A stretch of 64,000 nucleotides of DNA from Rallus limicola (Eukaryota > Chordata > Aves > Gruiformes > Rallidae), in contig JAKCOZ010000020.1 of NCBI GenBank assembly GCA_022605955.1, positions 4,019,001 to 4,083,000 on the forward strand. The letters are read 5' to 3'. The stretch's first letter is position 1. The number at the start of each line of letters is the position of its first letter. Of the stretch, positions 61,813 to 64,000 are shown piece by piece. Below the pieces are notes generated by a model, which worked only from the letters and a program-made list of their open reading frames with translations, did no database searches and was not told the DNA's origin. The position numbers and the translations under genes were made by a program.

Positions 61813-64000
61813 CATTACTCAAAAATGTCACTGATAGTCTCCTGTGTCCTTTAACTCTCCTATTACAGCAAATTGTCTGCTTGCAGTAACACAGAAATTG
61901 TGACTTCCCAATATTCACTGTGTGAAGATGGATATAGTGATGAAAGAATAAGGAAGGAAACATCTTTTGATCCACATACCATAGCAGCCAACTCAGTTCA
62001 TAGGCACAGCATAACTGCTCTGTGTTTGGGGTGGATGGAGGGTGAACTATGCACAGGATGCCCTGAGAAAGAAGGTGTGAGGATTGTTCTAAAATCTGCT
62101 TTTAAAAAAAAATAAATACATTAAGAAAATGGAGCTTATTGGTAGGGCTGAGAAATAGAAATCAACATAAAGAATGACAGGGGAGAACAGCCATGAGAAG
62201 AAGAAAAATAGACCCCAGCTTGTGTTGCTCTCTGACCTGAAATATAGAGTTGTGAGCTAGTCAGGTGAGAAATCTGCACAATCGAGAATAAAACTCAGCT
62301 GTCATCTCATAATAAAAGTGACTAGTGCCTCTGGGAATGAAGAACAAGCTATAGCTAAGCAAATTGCAGGGGCTGTTTATCATCACATAGTGTTGTACGT
62401 GCTTTTCATTTACATGTTACTTTTTCCCCCCCCCGCCTTTCAAATTTCACCCGTAAGTCATGGGGGAAAATCTCAATATTCAGCTCCATTAGACAAACTT
62501 ATTCTTTGAAATTCAGGGCAAGGAGCATATGGAAATTCCTACAGTAAAGAACAAACACTACACCCAGAATAAAAATCAGCACTGTGCAAGATTGAAATGA
62601 GTGCCATTATGAATTATTTTGGATCAGACCATGATATGATTGAAATTCAATTACCTCTTCTGCTTTGAAGGGCCAAGAAGCTTGGAGAACAGAGAGTTAG
62701 ACTGTAAGGATTAAGAGACAAAAGGATCTATGTTGATCGTTTTTCTTGGTAATTCTCTTCTGGCTTGATGCTTATAAGCTATTCTGACAGCCCAGAGGTT
62801 ATATATGGTAAATGTTGCTTATGTTTTAGTTGTGCAGCTAGTCTGTTTAGCTAGATTATTTGGTGAAAGGCACAGTATGCACAGTTCATCTCTTCAGTAG
62901 CCAGTATGTCTTTGGTAGAATCAGCCTTGTTAGTAATTTGCCCTGGATCTCTGATTCATAGTGGAAAAATTAAGAGTAAACCACTTTAGATCTAGTTTGC
63001 ATATTTCTTTTTCTACTTGTCTGTTTTCAAAGACTTTTTTCTTCTTTTGTTAGAGTATACACCTTGTCATTAAATTCTGATTTTAAATTCTAGGGTGAGT
63101 GCTTAGTCAAACAGTGTGGACCCAAACAGCACTACAGTTATAACAAAGTAGGTAAGATATTGAGTGCTCAAAATTTTATGGCTGTGGCTTTTTATAGTGC
63201 TGAGTGGCAGTAAGATAAGCATTCAAGTCTGTTGGTCATGAGAAATCATTTGTAGTAGCAATTTCTAATGCACATTATTTTGTTAACACTTTTCTATGAG
63301 GTTTTTTTCTCAAACTAAAACATAGTCATCTTCAAAATGTTTTGAAAAGGGCTAAAGGAATCCTTTACACTAATAAGAACTGAGATTTTTAGTTTCTGTA
63401 GTTGAGGTTGCACAGATTGTTTTACAGGAGCTTTTGGGAAGGAAGTATTTGTTTCCTATAGTATATTTGTTAACATAAACACTTAGTTATGTTCACTGTG
63501 GTGCAACATGTCTAGCTTCATACCCCAAGAAAATCTTTCCTAGTGATTTGTGTGCATGTCTATGTGTTTAATTCACATGCTACAGGTTATGGATGTGGTG
63601 TTCTGCAGATTTTATATAGGTATAAGAGTTGGTTGACTAGGACAAAAACAGACCAAAAGAAATGATACCATGTTTCCAATTCAGTGAAAGTGCATCTCTC
63701 TTTTTCTTTTTCCCACTTCTGCTCCTCTTTGAACAGCTGCTGTATGTTAACAGGCATAGATCCATTTTTATTGAGTATTAGCTGAATTCATTTTTCTAAA
63801 GAAAACGAGAGACAGCATACAGTGAATGAAACCTTCATGGATTTGTAAAAGTCAGATAAGTCTTTTAACTTGTCAACCAGTTTAAAACAAAAGGTTTGTT
63901 TTTTAGAAAAAGGCTGTAACTTTTAGAATGTGTCCTTTGAGGGGGGTTGCATGCCATTCAGTTTCAGAAGCAGATGAATTTGCAAAGCAGGATTATTGTT
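61813..64000. other. Non-coding AT-rich end of the window
   Basis: No gene recognised. A C9 run lies at 62426-62434. The remaining sequence is AT-rich with short T-runs and no repeat that I can name. A gene could begin beyond the window edge. Confidence 0.6.

Noticed and set aside
1..64000. CRISPR arrays, prokaryotic operons, phage or plasmid systems
   Set aside because: No regularly spaced repeats and no bacterial gene structure; vertebrate retroelements show that the DNA is avian nuclear sequence.

Overview
The window looks like non-coding nuclear DNA from a bird, most likely a galliform or a relative. It is AT-rich and CpG-poor, has no bacterial gene organisation, and carries CR1 LINE 3' ends with the avian-type octamer tail, an avian ERVL-type LTR and very old MIR/L2-like repeats. 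The species cannot be fixed from the sequence alone. I found no open reading frame that I would defend as a gene. The longest runs without a stop (about 100-160 codons) have no recognisable domain and are what chance gives in 64 kb. The stretch is best read as intergenic sequence or part of a very long intron.

Layout. 1-11.6 kb: unique sequence with one antisense MIR-like relic (about 8.4 kb), a perfect 18-bp palindrome at 7.6 kb and a strong inverted repeat at 10.7 kb. 11.7-15.1 kb: a CR1 body fragment, a CR1 3' terminus, the only dense non-repeat CpG cluster (14.32-14.67 kb) with a splice-donor-like site downstream, and a MIR-like relic. 15-31 kb: unique AT-rich sequence with a few short hairpins and duplications. 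31.5-37.1 kb: a MIR-like relic, a solo ERVL-type LTR of about 0.5 kb, and a further MIR-like relic. 37-48 kb: unique sequence with an L2-like relic and two stretches that read like conserved non-coding DNA. 48.0-48.8 kb: a decayed non-LTR retrotransposon reverse-transcriptase remnant, with a CR1-type tail 0.5 kb further on. 50.5 kb: a 15-G tract. 51.66-51.81 kb: the best-preserved CR1 copy, inverted. 53-62 kb: four MIR-like relics in the same antisense orientation.

No genes work together here. Any function would be regulatory (enhancers, a non-coding RNA promoter) and is inference. I did not see a new defence, mobile or metabolic system. The most checkable signals are the CpG cluster at 14.3-14.7 kb, the hairpin at 10.72-10.77 kb, the palindrome at 7.62-7.64 kb and the reverse-transcriptase relic at 48.0 kb.
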